Part shown: in pieces, positions 10,877 to 22,069 of the stretch
Layout of the letters: every line of letters starts with the position of its first letter
Position numbering within the stretch: position 1 is the stretch's first letter
Origin: Ostrinia nubilalis
Taxonomy: Eukaryota; Arthropoda; Insecta; Lepidoptera; Crambidae
Assembly: GCF_963855985.1 (NCBI RefSeq)
Contig: NC_087119.1
Location: forward strand, 1,218,001 to 1,282,000
DNA: 64,000 bases
Reading direction: 5' to 3'
Translations under genes and position numbers: made by a program
The notes under the pieces: generated by a model
Databases searched by the model: none
What the model saw: the letters and a program-made list of their open reading frames with translations, nothing else
What the model was told of the DNA's origin: nothing

Positions 10877-12373
10877 ATGAACGACCCGCCCGATCCGGGC
10901 GGTTCTCTGCCGCCCGATGAAATTTCCCTTGATGCTAGTAATGTTCCGCCGGCGGGTCATTTCGTTACGGTTACATCTAACCATGGTTGGGAATCCGATA
11001 ATTCCACATCGGGTTCAACAGCTTGCCCTCGCAAGCGTAGCCGTAATAAGAAAAGTCGTAAACATCAGGCTAAAATTGAACGTAGACTTCTTGCTAAAAA
11101 TATGACAGAAGAATCTACTGATATGGATCACCAAGATGTTCCACAGACACAGCAAAAGGTCATTGCACCTGCAACTAGTATCTCTGACTTGCCTCCGTCC
11201 AACCCTACTCCAATTGCTCGTAATCTGTATAATGAATCAGACAGTGCGCCCTACGTAGTCCATGTTCAGAAGATCGAAACTAGCCCAAATGAAGGTCCGT
11301 CAATGCACGCACTCTCATTTGGGAAATTCCTGAAACAGAATTCCTTTCAATGTATAGTTAATGGTAGTGTAAAGCAAATTGGCCGGAACAAAATTTCGAT
11401 TTCATTCTCGAACTTCAACCATGCGAACCTGTTTTTAACTCACAATAGTTTAGTGACCAAAAACTACAAAGCCTTCATTCCCTCCTTTAATGTTACAAGG
11501 ATGGGCCTTGTGAGAAGTATACCAGCGGATTGGTCACCGGAGGAAATAATTGAAAACATTACAGTACCAGATGATTGTGGTAAAATTATAAAAGTTAGGC
11601 GGCTGAATTACAAAGTCTTTGTGGATGGTGCTCCTATTTGGAAACCATCTCAATCCATTGTATTAACTTTTGATGGACAAGTATTACCTAAGCGCATATT
11701 TATGTGTTATAATGCCTTACCTGTAGAGCTTTACATTTTTCCCACTATCCAGTGTTATAATTGTTGCCGTTTTGGACACACAAAAGTTCAATGTCGTTCC
11801 AAAGCAAGATGCTTCAAGTGTAGCCAAGGTCATGCTGGCGACACATGCCAAACTGACGAAATTAAAGCATCATGCTGTTTGTGTTCTGGGTTCCACTATG
11901 CCACAAGTAAATCCTGCCCTGAATTTCTAAGACAGAAAAACATAAAAACTTCTATGGCTAATAACTCCATGTCATATGCAGAAGCCTCAAAAATTCATCC
12001 ACCAGTATCCAAGTCTTATGCAGACATAGTTACAGCAAAATCGAATTCCCAAATAGTACAGGATAAGTCTCCTAATCTTGTTTCATCCTACAAAAAAACG
12101 GTATACAAAACTCCTCGTTCCACTCCCACATTAGGCAAAAGCTATGACCGTGAAGCACATGAGGCTATCATTAGGGAAAACTTAATTCCTTCCCCATCTA
12201 ATGGTTGTGCTATTAATACCGAATTTCATAATAAAGAATCACCAGTATCTCTACCTGAATTAATACTTGCTCTTATTAATATTGTTTCTAAGTCAAATTC
12301 TAGTTCACCGTCCCACGCTGCCTATATAATTGATAAGTGTATGAGAGTCATTCAAGATGGCGATGCAAGCTAA
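10877..12373 (+). CDS. LINE ORF1, gag-like nucleic-acid-binding protein
   Basis: The frame encodes 498 residues. The first 120 are Pro/Ser-rich with a basic patch (RKRSRNKKSRKHQ). A central domain (about 130-285) has the look of the RNA-recognition-like fold in such ORF1 proteins (inference). Three zinc knuckles follow at about 293-350: CYNCCRFGHTKVQC, CFKCSQGHAGDTC and CCLCSGFHYATSKSC. The product would coat the element RNA and chaperone reverse transcription. The start is the first Met after a leader ending GGAGCCGCA. The stop overlaps the start of ORF2 by 17 bp in another frame, suggesting reinitiation or coupled translation of ORF2. Confidence 0.88.
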   Translation: MNDPPDPGGSLPPDEISLDASNVPPAGHFVTVTSNHGWESDNSTSGSTACPRKRSRNKKSRKHQAKIERRLLAKNMTEESTDMDHQDVPQTQQKVIAPATSISDLPPSNPTPIARNLYNESDSAPYVVHVQKIETSPNEGPSMHALSFGKFLKQNSFQCIVNGSVKQIGRNKISISFSNFNHANLFLTHNSLVTKNYKAFIPSFNVTRMGLVRSIPADWSPEEIIENITVPDDCGKIIKVRRLNYKVFVDGAPIWKPSQSIVLTFDGQVLPKRIFMCYNALPVELYIFPTIQCYNCCRFGHTKVQCRSKARCFKCSQGHAGDTCQTDEIKASCCLCSGFHYATSKSCPEFLRQKNIKTSMANNSMSYAEASKIHPPVSKSYADIVTAKSNSQIVQDKSPNLVSSYKKTVYKTPRSTPTLGKSYDREAHEAIIRENLIPSPSNGCAINTEFHNKESPVSLPELILALINIVSKSNSSSPSHAAYIIDKCMRVIQDGDAS

Positions 12374-15300
12374 GCTGCTACAGTGGAACTGTCGCAGCAT
12401 AGTTAGTAAAAAAAGTGAAATTATATACTTGCTAAACAAATATAAGCCATTTGTCTTTGCTTTAGCAGAGACATGGCTCAAACCCATGCAAAATTTTAAA
12501 GTGCATGGATATACCTCTGTCAGAGATGACAGACCTGATGGGTATGGTGGTACTGCACTTTTAGTTAAAAGCTCAGTGCCATTTTCTATTATCTCACTAC
12601 CTTCCCATTCTGTAAATATGTCAATTGTAGCTATAAGTGTGTATAATATCTGTATAGTTTCGTTGTACATTCCTCATCCATCTGTAGATATTTCTGTAGT
12701 AATTAACCGGTTATTCTCCCTTCTCCCTAGACCTTTTCTAGTATTAGGAGATTTTAACTCCCACCACCAATCTTGGGGTAGCTCGCTAACTAATAGTTTT
12801 GGTGAAGATTTTATTGAAATGTTTGATGCACATAACCTTTGTATTTTAAATACAGGAGCACCCACCCGTCGTTCTCAACCTGGTCAAAACAATAGTGTTG
12901 TTGACCTATCAATTTGCACCCCTAGCCTGGCTTCTACACTATCCTGGGAAACATTACAGTCAACTTTCGGCAGTGACCATTTTCCGATCATTATCTCTTT
13001 TCCATCCATAAGGTCAACAAACTCTAGCCACTGTTCTCGGCTCAGATACTCCATCCCTAGTAAATCAGTTACTCAGTGGAACCAGTACAGGAGTTGTGTT
13101 GAAAGAAGAGCATCATTACTTCCAGTTTTCGATTCAAATAACCTTAGTTCTTGTGCTGCTGCTTTGGCTAATATTTTAGTAGATGCCGCTAATGAAATTT
13201 TTCCTAAAAAGACTACCCCTACAAAAATACCTTCCCCCCCTTGGTGGGATAAAGACTGCACTATAGCTATCAAAAATCGTAAAGAGGCCGAAATAAACTA
13301 TAAAAATAATATGAATGAAGATAATTATAATATACTCTTAGAAATTACAGCTGATACGCGAAAACTGTTTAAAATGAAGAAGTTCGATGGATGGAGGAAG
13401 TTTTGTGATTCTATTTCACCAAACACTCCTCCGACCTTAGTGTGGCGCAATATTAAAAGATTTAGATCAGCTATGACAGACTCTTCTTTCAGCACAGTTC
13501 CTGTATCTCTAGCGGACGAGTTTCTTGATAAGTTAGCCCCACCCTGGGTACCAGAAAACATTAGCCTTTTTCCATATTCTTCGCAAGAATTGATTGGTCA
13601 AAATTCTCCCTTCACTATAACTGAGCTCAAAGGCGCTATTGCTAACGCCAAAGACTCTGCTCCTGGAGCAGATGGGATTTCTTATGCATTTTTAGCCAAC
13701 ATTTCCAATAGCATCCTTTGTTATTATTTATCCATCATCAATGACATATTGTTGACAGGTGACATTCCTCCATCTTGGAAATCACAGATTGTATTACCGA
13801 TTCTGAAACCAGGCAAACCTTCTTCCGACATTTCTTCATACCGTCCAATATCGTTATCGTCGGTGCTACTTAAATTAGCAGAACGTCTGATTAAAAATCG
13901 CCTAGAATGGTATATTGAAAGTAACAGCCTGTTAGCCAATAGCCAATATGGTTTCAGAAAAGGGAAATCCACATTAGATAGTATTAGTATATTTGTATCT
14001 GATATTCGGTATTCCCTTACGTTAAATGAGTCTCCCATAGCGGTGTTCCTAGACATAAATTCTGCATATGATAATGTTCTTTTATCTGTTTTAAAAACTA
14101 AGTTAAATGCGTTAAAAGTGCCCCATTTGCTATGTAATTTTATTTTAAAGATTTTATCTCAGCGGTGTTTAATACTTCCGGTCGCCGACTCAGAAACAAA
14201 GCGCTCAGTGTGGAGAGGATTACCTCAAGGGTCTGTGTTAAGCCCCCTTCTATATAATATATATGTTACGGTTAATGTGATAAATTGAAAATTATTAATA
14301 ATAACCGGTTATTATGAATAATTACCGACAGTCGCGGTAAAAGTGATAAATTAATCACATTTAACAGTGATTATTTAATAATTCAACCTTAGTACTAACA
14401 AATTTCTTAAAAGAGAACAACATCTTGTGTATAGCCTGACCAGGAACATAAAAACCCTGGCATAGAGGCGCGTCAATTGCATTTGATAGTGCAACACTGA
14501 GTACAGTCGTACGTACCTGTGTTAAATTAATAGGCTAACTTTATGTATCAGGATTCAGGATTACGGGCTAATTTGATATTTTCATAAATAAACGAAAAAA
14601 TATTACTATAAGTAACCTGGTTTAAATAAATTAAATGAAACCATCAATCGAGCTAGTAGGATTTATTTTATTATACATCAATAATCAAATTCAGAACTTG
14701 AATATTCAACTGCAATGTCTGCTCATGAACGCTTCAAACTCGGTACTTCTTTCCCAATTCCATAAAATTCAACACTTAGAAAGTGACAAAAAACTTTAAA
14801 ATAGGTAGTTGAAACAAACCACAGCTAATTTTCATAGTGGACTGTACTATACGATAAACATGTCAGTCAATTTGACAACCTTTGTCGGAAACATTATTCA
14901 ATGAAAATATTGTCCGAACCTTTAGTATTTCTCTTCGACAAATACTTTAACACATTGTGAACCACTTTTCTTTCACGAATATAAAAATATTTTAGCAATT
15001 TAATTCAAAAAATCAATTGCGCACATTTAAAATAAAGTTTGTTTACACTTTGACAGCAATAGACTGACATGCAAGGTGACATTTCAATGAAGTTTTCAGT
15101 TACTGTTGCCATTAAAAGAAATTAGTACCATTAGTTTTCCGCAACATGGCGAGGGTTTTTATGTTCCTGGTCGGGCTATACGTGCTCGTGTACAGCCAAA
15201 CTTTTGAACGTTTTGATATCATATATTAATATAATTTGGCATAATGAGTTTGGAATGTTTCTTGCATAATATTACTTTTCCATGATGCCTATAACATAAT

Positions 15301-17286
15301 GTTTTGATTTAAAGTGAAAATAGGTTAAGGTGCGGCGGGGGTGGCCCTTGGGCCACCCCTAAGCCGCCTATTTAGTTTTATACACACATAAATGACCTCA
15401 TATTAATCACATTAACCAAATCATGCGGTAATTATTCATAATAACCGGCGATTATTCATAATTTTCACATTTATCACTTTGACCGTAACATATACACGTA
15501 TGACCTAGCTTCATCTTTAGGCAATAATATAAAAATACTTCAGTACGCAGACGACTTATTACTTTATCAATCTAGCCCGTCTGTAGGGCAAACTCAAAAC
15601 CTATTACAGAACTCCCTTAATCTGCTTAAAATCTGGATGGATGAAAATGGTATGAATTTATCAGTAGCTAAAAGCGCTGTAGTTATTTTTTCTCGTATGC
15701 GCAATCCTACTCCTTTTCAGTTGTACTATGTTAATAATGTTATTCCTATTCTCAATGAATACAAGTTTCTGGGTGTAATCCTTGATTCAAAACTTACCGG
15801 AGTTCCTCATTGTAACTTTGTTTCCAACAAGTGTGAAAAACTTCTTAATATGCTAAGATGCCTTTCAGGCGTCTGGTGGGGAGCTCATCCTTTTTCTATG
15901 AAATTGATATATAACGCATTAATTAGGAGTATATTAGATTATGGCACATTTCTATTGGAACCTGCAAATGTTTCAGCTTTTAAAAAGCTGGATTTAATCC
16001 AAAATAAGGCTTTAAGAATTATTACGGGTGCGATGAGGTCTAGCCCGATAAATGCTCTTCAGGTTGAAACCTGTGAGCCCCCACTCCATCTAAGAAGACA
16101 GTATCTATCTGACAGATTTATTTTCAGAGTTATTCAGTTAAATAACCATCCTCTTATATCCAATCTCCAGGCTCTCCAAGAGGTATCCTCTGATAGTTAT
16201 TGGTCTCATAAGTCTTTGCCCTGTATATTAATTAGTTACCAAAAGTTCTTGTCCCTCACTTCTCCTACTCATTGCTCTAATCTTCTTCCTCTGTTTTCCA
16301 ATTCATATGAAGTCTTAACCTTTTCCCCGGTAATTCATTACAACCTTTTTGATAAGTTAGACCCTTACATTAAGGATAATTTTAGGTTTATTACTGATAC
16401 ACAATTTAATGATTATCACCATATTTTTTCAGACGCTTCTAAACATTCCAATTCTGGCTGTGTAGGCGTGGGTGTATTTCACTCGCAATCTAAAATAGTA
16501 CAAAAAGTGAAGCTTCCTCCTGAGTCTTCGGTATTCACAGGGGAATGTTTTGGCTTGTTTAAGGCAGTAGAATATATTCGTGTAATGAAATTGAAAAGAG
16601 CCATTATTTTCACAGATTCGTTAAGTGCCCTTCAGGCATTGGAAAAATTTCCATTCCATCATAAAACTCCATATCCTATTATTTTTGATACAAGAAAGAT
16701 TGCCTTTGAATGTTCACTGAAGGGATATTCAATTCAATTTGCTTGGGTTCCGGGTCATCGCGGAATTTTAGGAAATGAAACTGCAGACCGCGTCGCTAAT
16801 GAAGCTATATACTGTGGTGACATGTTTCCATTTAAAAACTATAGTCACGATTTGTTAAATTTACCAAAAGCTTACCTATATGATACATGGACCAGTTTAT
16901 GGCAATGGTCGAGTCTGTCTAAAGGTAAATTGTATTCACTTATTCAGCCTCAAATTCCGCGGAAACCTTGGTTTTTTAAATCTAAGTTTGGTAAAAATGT
17001 TACCTCAATGTTAATCCGAATGAGGTTAGGTCATGTCTGCACTCCGGTGCATCTGGCCAGACTTCATATTTTAAATAGTTCATTATGCGAGTGTGGGTTG
17101 GACGAAGGTGATCTGAACCATATTTTCTTTTCATGTCCTCTCATCAACCGTGATTCCTTTATAAATAATCTCATTTCCCATAAAATTCCTTTCCCTACCA
17201 CCATATTAGCATTACTTAGTCTTAATGATGTAAATATTCATAAATTCATCTGTGATTTTATCAATGTAAATAACTTAAAAGTTTGA
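12357..17286 (+). CDS. LINE ORF2: endonuclease, reverse transcriptase, RNase H (split by insertion)
   Basis: Reading 12357..14263 joined to 15495..17286 gives 3699 nt, one open frame of 1232 residues. An APE-type endonuclease occupies about 1-230 (QWNCRSI at 8, AETWL near 38, GDFNSHHQSWG near 132, SDHFPI near 205). The reverse transcriptase covers about 430-720 (SYRPISLSS near 494, QYGFRKGKST, FLDINSAYD, GLPQGSVLSPLLYNIY, catalytic YADD at 653-656). RNase H is at about 945-1070 (FSDASKH, TDSLSALQALE, WVPGHRGILGNETADRVANEA). A C-terminal Cys/His motif (CECG...HIFFSCPL) ends the protein. As it stands the frame stops just inside the insert at 14288, leaving RT without its YADD. Confidence 0.87.
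14264..15490. mobile_element. TIR element (TGTTACGGT ends, TATA target duplication) inside LINE ORF2
   Basis: Inverted ends begin TGTTACGGT and extend about 70 bp with GTGATAAAT and AACCGGTTATTATGAATAAT-like words. TATA flanks both sides (14260-14263 and 15491-15494), and excising the element with one TATA restores the LINE reading frame exactly. It is 1227 bp including a nested insert; without that, about 478 bp, matching the copy at 22070-22534. No transposase gene, so non-autonomous. The 4-bp TSD would suit Sola- or Chapaev-like families, but this is inference. Confidence 0.82.
14432..15178. mobile_element. Second-level nested TIR element with TA duplication
   Basis: Inverted ends TAGCCTGACCAGGAACATAA and its near complement enclose 747 bp. 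Flanking TA is duplicated (14430-14431 and 15179-15180). The uninterrupted sibling at 22070-22534 shows the empty site, in which CTTGTGTA joins CGTGCTCG with a single TA. No coding sequence seen. The TA target suits a Tc1/mariner-like non-autonomous element. Confidence 0.8.
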
Positions 17287-17489
17287 TTGTTTTTTTATGT
17301 ACAATTAACCATTGTACATAAAAAAACTGTATAATACTTATGTCCTATACTTAAGTTTATGTAAATATCTCTGTATTTTTATACTATAATTTAATATCTA
17401 ATCTTTTAATTTACTTTCCTGATCTATCCTTTTTCCAAATTCCGATTTCCGTTCCTTGTTTTCCTAATTTCACGTTTCCTCGTTTTATG

Positions 17490-17496
17490 GGGGGGG

Positions 17497-17527
<31 letters not shown>

Positions 17528-17582
17528 TGATATTGGCAAAAGCGCAAGCCGCGCGAGCCATAAAAAAAAAAAAAAAAAAAAA
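17490..17582 (+). repeat. Double A-tail of the LINE with ~40 bp of intervening sequence
   Basis: A run of G then A (17490-17525) is followed by unique sequence containing GCGCAAGCCGCGCGAGCC and a second A-run ending at the target duplication. Both tails lie inside the duplication, so the middle piece arrived with the LINE. Confidence 0.75.
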
Positions 17583-17594
17583 AATCCCAGTTCA

Positions 17595-19187
17595 TATAAT
17601 AACTATTATGACGTTTTCTATTGGCCAAAAGATTTAACTCTCTAAAAATCCGCGTGCAACCATATCCTGCTTAAATATTGTGCACTTTATTCAGCACAGA
17701 TTAAACAAGCTAAATGACAAATAGAATAGATTGAAATGACAGATTGCACTTGAATTACCCTACAGATTGGACAAAACAAGACAATCGTTCGGATTGAATC
17801 ATCACGATCGAACAGATAGTATTTAATCCCCTTTGCAACTAATGCAACGCGAAATGTGTATTTTGCTTCTCATCAAAGCAATCAATATCACCAATATCGG
17901 AAATATCTCAATAGACCCGTGCCCCCCTATAATCTTCGGGGTGGACAGGCCTGTAAGCCCGCACCTACCGCTTTTAATCCTAAAGCTCTTATGCAACGTG
18001 CATTTCGTACTTACTTATGCGTCCGAGAGCCACAGTCTACATTCATCAGCCAGCTCAGTTTTGCTACGCGACAGTCCAACGTTTCTTTAGATATAAGAGT
18101 ATTCTTAGAATGAAATAAATACAAAAAATAGAAAGTAATTTTTAAATTTTAGTTTTTAAGTCATTTTAAGTTAATGTTTTATTATAATTTTTATTCTCTA
18201 ATAAATAAAGAAAGAAGTAGAAAGTAATATCGAATAGACGTATCACAATAAGTAGAACAGAAATTTCAAGAAAGAATTTCTTACCTATTTAAAGGTTATT
18301 AAAGGTAAAAATAGCGTCCGCTGATTTTCAAAGGGTCTTGGAAACCTTACATAGGTTATTCAAAATAAACACATAATGTAATTCAAGACTAACAACTAAT
18401 ACAGTTACTATTTCACAAGTAAAATATAGTTACTTCTTGCAGACAGCAGAGATTCAAAGCTGTTACTATATCTACGTTGCTTCTTTAAGAAAATTATAAT
18501 TTCCAATAAGCTGTTCATAGTACGAGTACATATTATGTCAATCAATGTTATGGCTGCTTTCTTTGTACTAGATCTCGTAATGTGAATTTAAAACAAAACA
18601 AGCGAGGATTAAAGTTATGTAACTATTATTTTAATAATGATGTTGTTTCATGTTGCTTTATTATTTTATCACGAATTCATTTGTATTTTATTTAGTAAAT
18701 AATAATTTTGATTCGGATTTCCATCTTCCAATTAAATACCATTTTCATGTCCAACATGTACTGTGTATCTATCATTACGTTACTTAGGTAACTATACCTA
18801 TATTATAGATAGTATTACCGTACCTACATACACATCATGTCACTTAGGTTATAAGTCCAGTTAGGTATTTGGCACAAAATAATGGCTTTACCTCGAAAGT
18901 TTTCCGGGAGTAATAAAAATTGGTATTTTTATAGATTTCGATGTCTTCTTTACGAATTTCGACTTTGCGACCTCGTATGGTTGCCGCTCGCGCAGCCATA
19001 TTGGAAAAATGCTGCCTAGTAGCAAGTTTTTTTCTTAAAAATGTTTCCTTTCGGATTTATTTTATGATAAAACATGCTTAGAGAAACTAAAACTAGAGAA
19101 AAATACCTATTTTTGATGTCTGCACAACCTTTTTGTGAAATCAATAGTTTAGGCGTAGGAGCGCCAACAAACCCGAACAGAAGAAAA
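17595..19187. other. Non-coding stretch right of the LINE
   Basis: I see no gene. Two overlapping 85-codon frames at 17833-18113 lack recognisable domains. The rest is AT-rich. Confidence 0.4.
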
Positions 19188-19263
19188 TGCTCCCACTGGG
19201 AATCGAACCCTGGACCTCTGTATCGAAAGGCTTACCCTTAGACCACTAAACTATGGCTACGGA
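19188..19263 (-). repeat. tRNA-derived sequence (SINE head)
   Basis: On the minus strand the sequence has an A-box-like TTTAGTGGTCTAAGG and a B-box-like GGGTTCGATTCCCAG, as in a tRNA-derived SINE promoter. No full cloverleaf is convincing. The hAT-type element at 19264 inserted at its edge, so its last bases form the target duplication. Confidence 0.55.
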
Positions 19264-19441
19264 TAGAGATGGGTAAGTGCTAATAATCCGATTAATAGCA
19301 ATTGGCTAGTAACGGATTAAAAGCAGTTATTAGCCATTAATAGCCAATAATAGCCGATTTCAGATGGTAACCCTGCTATTAATGTTATACTAATGATTAA
19401 ACATATCCCTTCATAGTTTACAAATTTAGCACTTGAAATGG

Positions 19442-19963
19442 CAATGCCAGATTTTGTATGGAAGGTGGCGTCTTTTTTTTTTCGCGCGGCCGTCGACCAA
19501 ACTTTATTTTTTGATTACAAAATAGTGTAATAAACCAAACTTATTAAGGCATGTATACCTCTAAACTCAGTCTGAACTGAGTTACGAGCATTAGAAGTTT
19601 GATGATTTTCATACTAGATTTGCTTTTTGCGCGCAAGTTTTGTAAGAAATTGCAACAAAATATTGCGCTATTTTTTTGTTGCGCTGATTCTGCTGCATAC
19701 TGATGTCTGGAGCCTATAATGGATGGTATTGTTTGTTTACACATACAATGTCACTATTTTGTTGCAATTTCTTACAAAACTTGCGCGCATAAAGTAAATC
19801 TAGTATGAAAATCATCAAACTTCTAATGCTCGTAACTCAGTTCAGACTGAGTTTAGAGGTATACATGTCATGTAAGTTTGGTTTATTACACTATTTTGTA
19901 ATCAAAAAACAAGGGTTGGTCGATGGCCGCGCGAAAAAAAAAAGACGCCAATTTCCGGCATTG
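19442..19963. repeat. Long near-perfect hairpin
   Basis: Left arm 19442-19655 and right arm about 19750-19963 are inverted copies with few mismatches, containing TTTTCGCGCGGCC and AACTCAGTTCAGACTGAGTT (itself a palindrome). A spacer of about 100 bp separates them. The two 60-66-codon open frames here are mirror images of the palindrome, not genes. Confidence 0.8.
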
Positions 19964-19969
19964 TCTTTT

Positions 19970-21682
19970 GGAAGGGACGTAGCTTAGGTACCGTAGAGGT
20001 GCATTAAGAAAGGAATACCCGAAATTCCCACGGGCACGGGAATTAGCGGGAAAATCCTTTTGTATGAAAAATCTAAACCGCTTAAGTTAGACGCTTGAAA
20101 TTTGGCATGCAGGTACCTTAGTAAACTTAAAGCTTAGTTACAAGAGGATATTGCAAAATTCCCACGGAAACGGGAGTTAGCGGGAAAAAACATTTGTATG
20201 AAAAAATCTAAACCACGTAAGATAGACGCTTGAAATTTGGCATGCAGGTACCTTAGTAAAGTCAAAGCTTAGTTACAAGAGGATATTGCAAAATTCCCAC
20301 GGGAACGGGAATTAGCGGGAAAATCCTTTGGTATGAAAAATCTAAACCGCTTAACTTAGACGCTTGAAATGTGGCATGCAGGTACCTTAGTAAACTTAAA
20401 GCTTAATTACAACAGAATATTGCAAAATTCCAACGGAAATGGGAATCAGCGGGAAAAAATATATATGAAAAAATCTAAACCGCGTAAGATAGACGCTTGA
20501 AATTTGGCATGTAGGTACCTTAGTAAACTGAAAGCTTAGTTTCAACAAGGAATTCCCAAAATTCCCACGGGAACGGGAATTATCGGGAAAATCCTTTTGT
20601 ATGAAAAATCTAAACCGCCTAAGTTAGACGCTTGAAATTTGGCATGCAGGTACCTTAGTAAACTTAAAGCTTAGTTACAACAGGATATTGCAAAATTCCC
20701 ACGGAACGGGAGTTAGCGGGAAAAAACATTTGTATGAAAAAATCTAAACCGCGTAAGATAGATGAAGGGGGTAAAACGGGATCCACGCGTACGAAGTCGC
20801 GGGCGGCCGCTAGTACAGTATGAGTCTTGAGAAAGTGCATATATGAAAATAGGCGGAACTACTAAACCTATTTTTATCGATAAAAAAAGTCAAAAAATAT
20901 CTGAGTTTTTATTATTTATTGACATTTTCTGGGTATTTTACGTATTTTTTTAGTATCGCCTGTTATTAAGCACTAGCGGCCGCCCGCGACTTCGTACGCG
21001 TGGATCCCGTTTTACCCCCTTCATCTATCTTACGCGGTTTAGATTTTTTCATACAAATGTTTTTTCCTAACTCTTGTTCCCGTGGGAATTTTGGAAAATC
21101 CTGTTGTAACTAAGCTTTAAGTTTACTAAGGTACCTGCATGCCAAATTTCAAGCGTCTAACGTAAGCGGTTTAGATTTTTCATACAAAAGGATTTTCCCG
21201 CTAATTCCCGTTCTCGTGGGAATTTCGGGAATTCCTTGTTGTAACTAAGCTTTCAGTTTACTAAGGTATCTACATGCCAAATTTCAAGCGTGTAACTTAA
21301 GCGGTTTACTTTTTTCATACAAAAGGATTTTCCAGCTAATTCCCAATACCGTGGGAATTTCGGGAATTCCTTGTTGTAACTAAGCTTTGAGTTTACTAAT
21401 GTACCTACATGCCAAATTTCAAGCGTCTGACTTAAGCGGTTTAGATTTTTCGTACAAAAGGATTTTCCCGCTAATTCCTGTTCCAGTGGGAATATCGGGA
21501 ATTCCTTGTTGTAACTAAGCTTTAAGTTTACTAATGTACCTACATGCCAAATTTCAAGCGTCTAACTAAAGCGGTTTAGATTTTTCATACAAAAGGATTT
21601 TCCCGCTAATTCCCGTTCCCTTGGGAATTTTTGTAATTCCTTTCTTAGTGCACCTCTACGGTATTTAAGCTACGTCCCTTCC
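19970..21682. repeat. Large inverted repeat of tandem ~135-bp units
   Basis: The ends share GGAAGGGACGTAGCTTA and GTAGAGGTGCA words in inverted order. The left arm holds six tandem units starting at about 20026, 20158, 20292, 20427, 20568 and 20695, each with AATTCCCACGG, GAAAAATCTAAACCGC and GGCATGCAGGTACCTTAGTA. The right arm (about 20980-21660) holds five in opposite orientation. The spacer (20818-20980) is bordered by GCGGCCGCTAGT and its complement. The units match those at 296-646. Confidence 0.85.
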
Positions 21683-22069
21683 AAATTTCAAGTGCCTACG
21701 TTTAGCCGTTTAGGCTGTGCGTTGATCTGTCACTAGTCAGTCAATTTCTCCTTTTATATATTTAGATTCTTTTTTAACTACAATGTCGTTTATATAAATT
21801 ACATTGATGTTTTTTAGTTCTTTTTTGTTTCTTTGAGTAATATTTGATTTTAATATTGATTTGAGTTTAAAGGTGGAAGAAAAAACGTAAGAAACTATTA
21901 ATAGCAGGGTTACTAGCCAATGGATGGCTAATAATGGCTATTAATAGATAATAATCAGTTATTATCCAAACTAGCTGGCTACAAACCCATCTCTAGCTAC
22001 GGATAATATTATATCCGGATATATCCGGAGTCCTGGTCCTGGAAGTAGGTAAGTATATGTAGGTATACA

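Larger units (their letters stand above)
10676..17582 (+). mobile_element. I-like non-LTR retrotransposon, nearly full length, with 12-bp TSD
   Basis: The element is bounded by AATCCCAGTTCA at 10664-10675 and 17583-17594. It has a 5' UTR of about 200 bp, a gag-like ORF1, an ORF2 with endonuclease, reverse transcriptase and RNase H, and an A-rich tail. The RNase H domain and three-knuckle ORF1 point to the I group rather than Jockey. ORF2 is split by a DNA element at 14264-15490. Two A-tracts separated by about 40 bp lie inside the target duplication. Apart from the insertion I see no disabling mutation, so it was probably competent when it landed. Confidence 0.88.
19264..21995. mobile_element. 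hAT-type non-autonomous element filled with palindromes
   Basis: Ends read TAGAGATGGGT and ACCCATCTCTA, flanked by the 8-bp duplication GCTACGGA at 19256-19263 and 21996-22003, as expected for hAT. The outer 120 bp of each end repeat TAATAGCC/GGCTATTA words, probable subterminal transposase sites (inference). There is no transposase gene. The interior consists of a long hairpin (19442-19963) and a large inverted repeat (19970-21682). Confidence 0.82.

Noticed and set aside
17833..18113. Two overlapping 85-codon open frames
   Set aside because: They read the same DNA in different frames, lack any recognisable motif and have no splice or promoter context.
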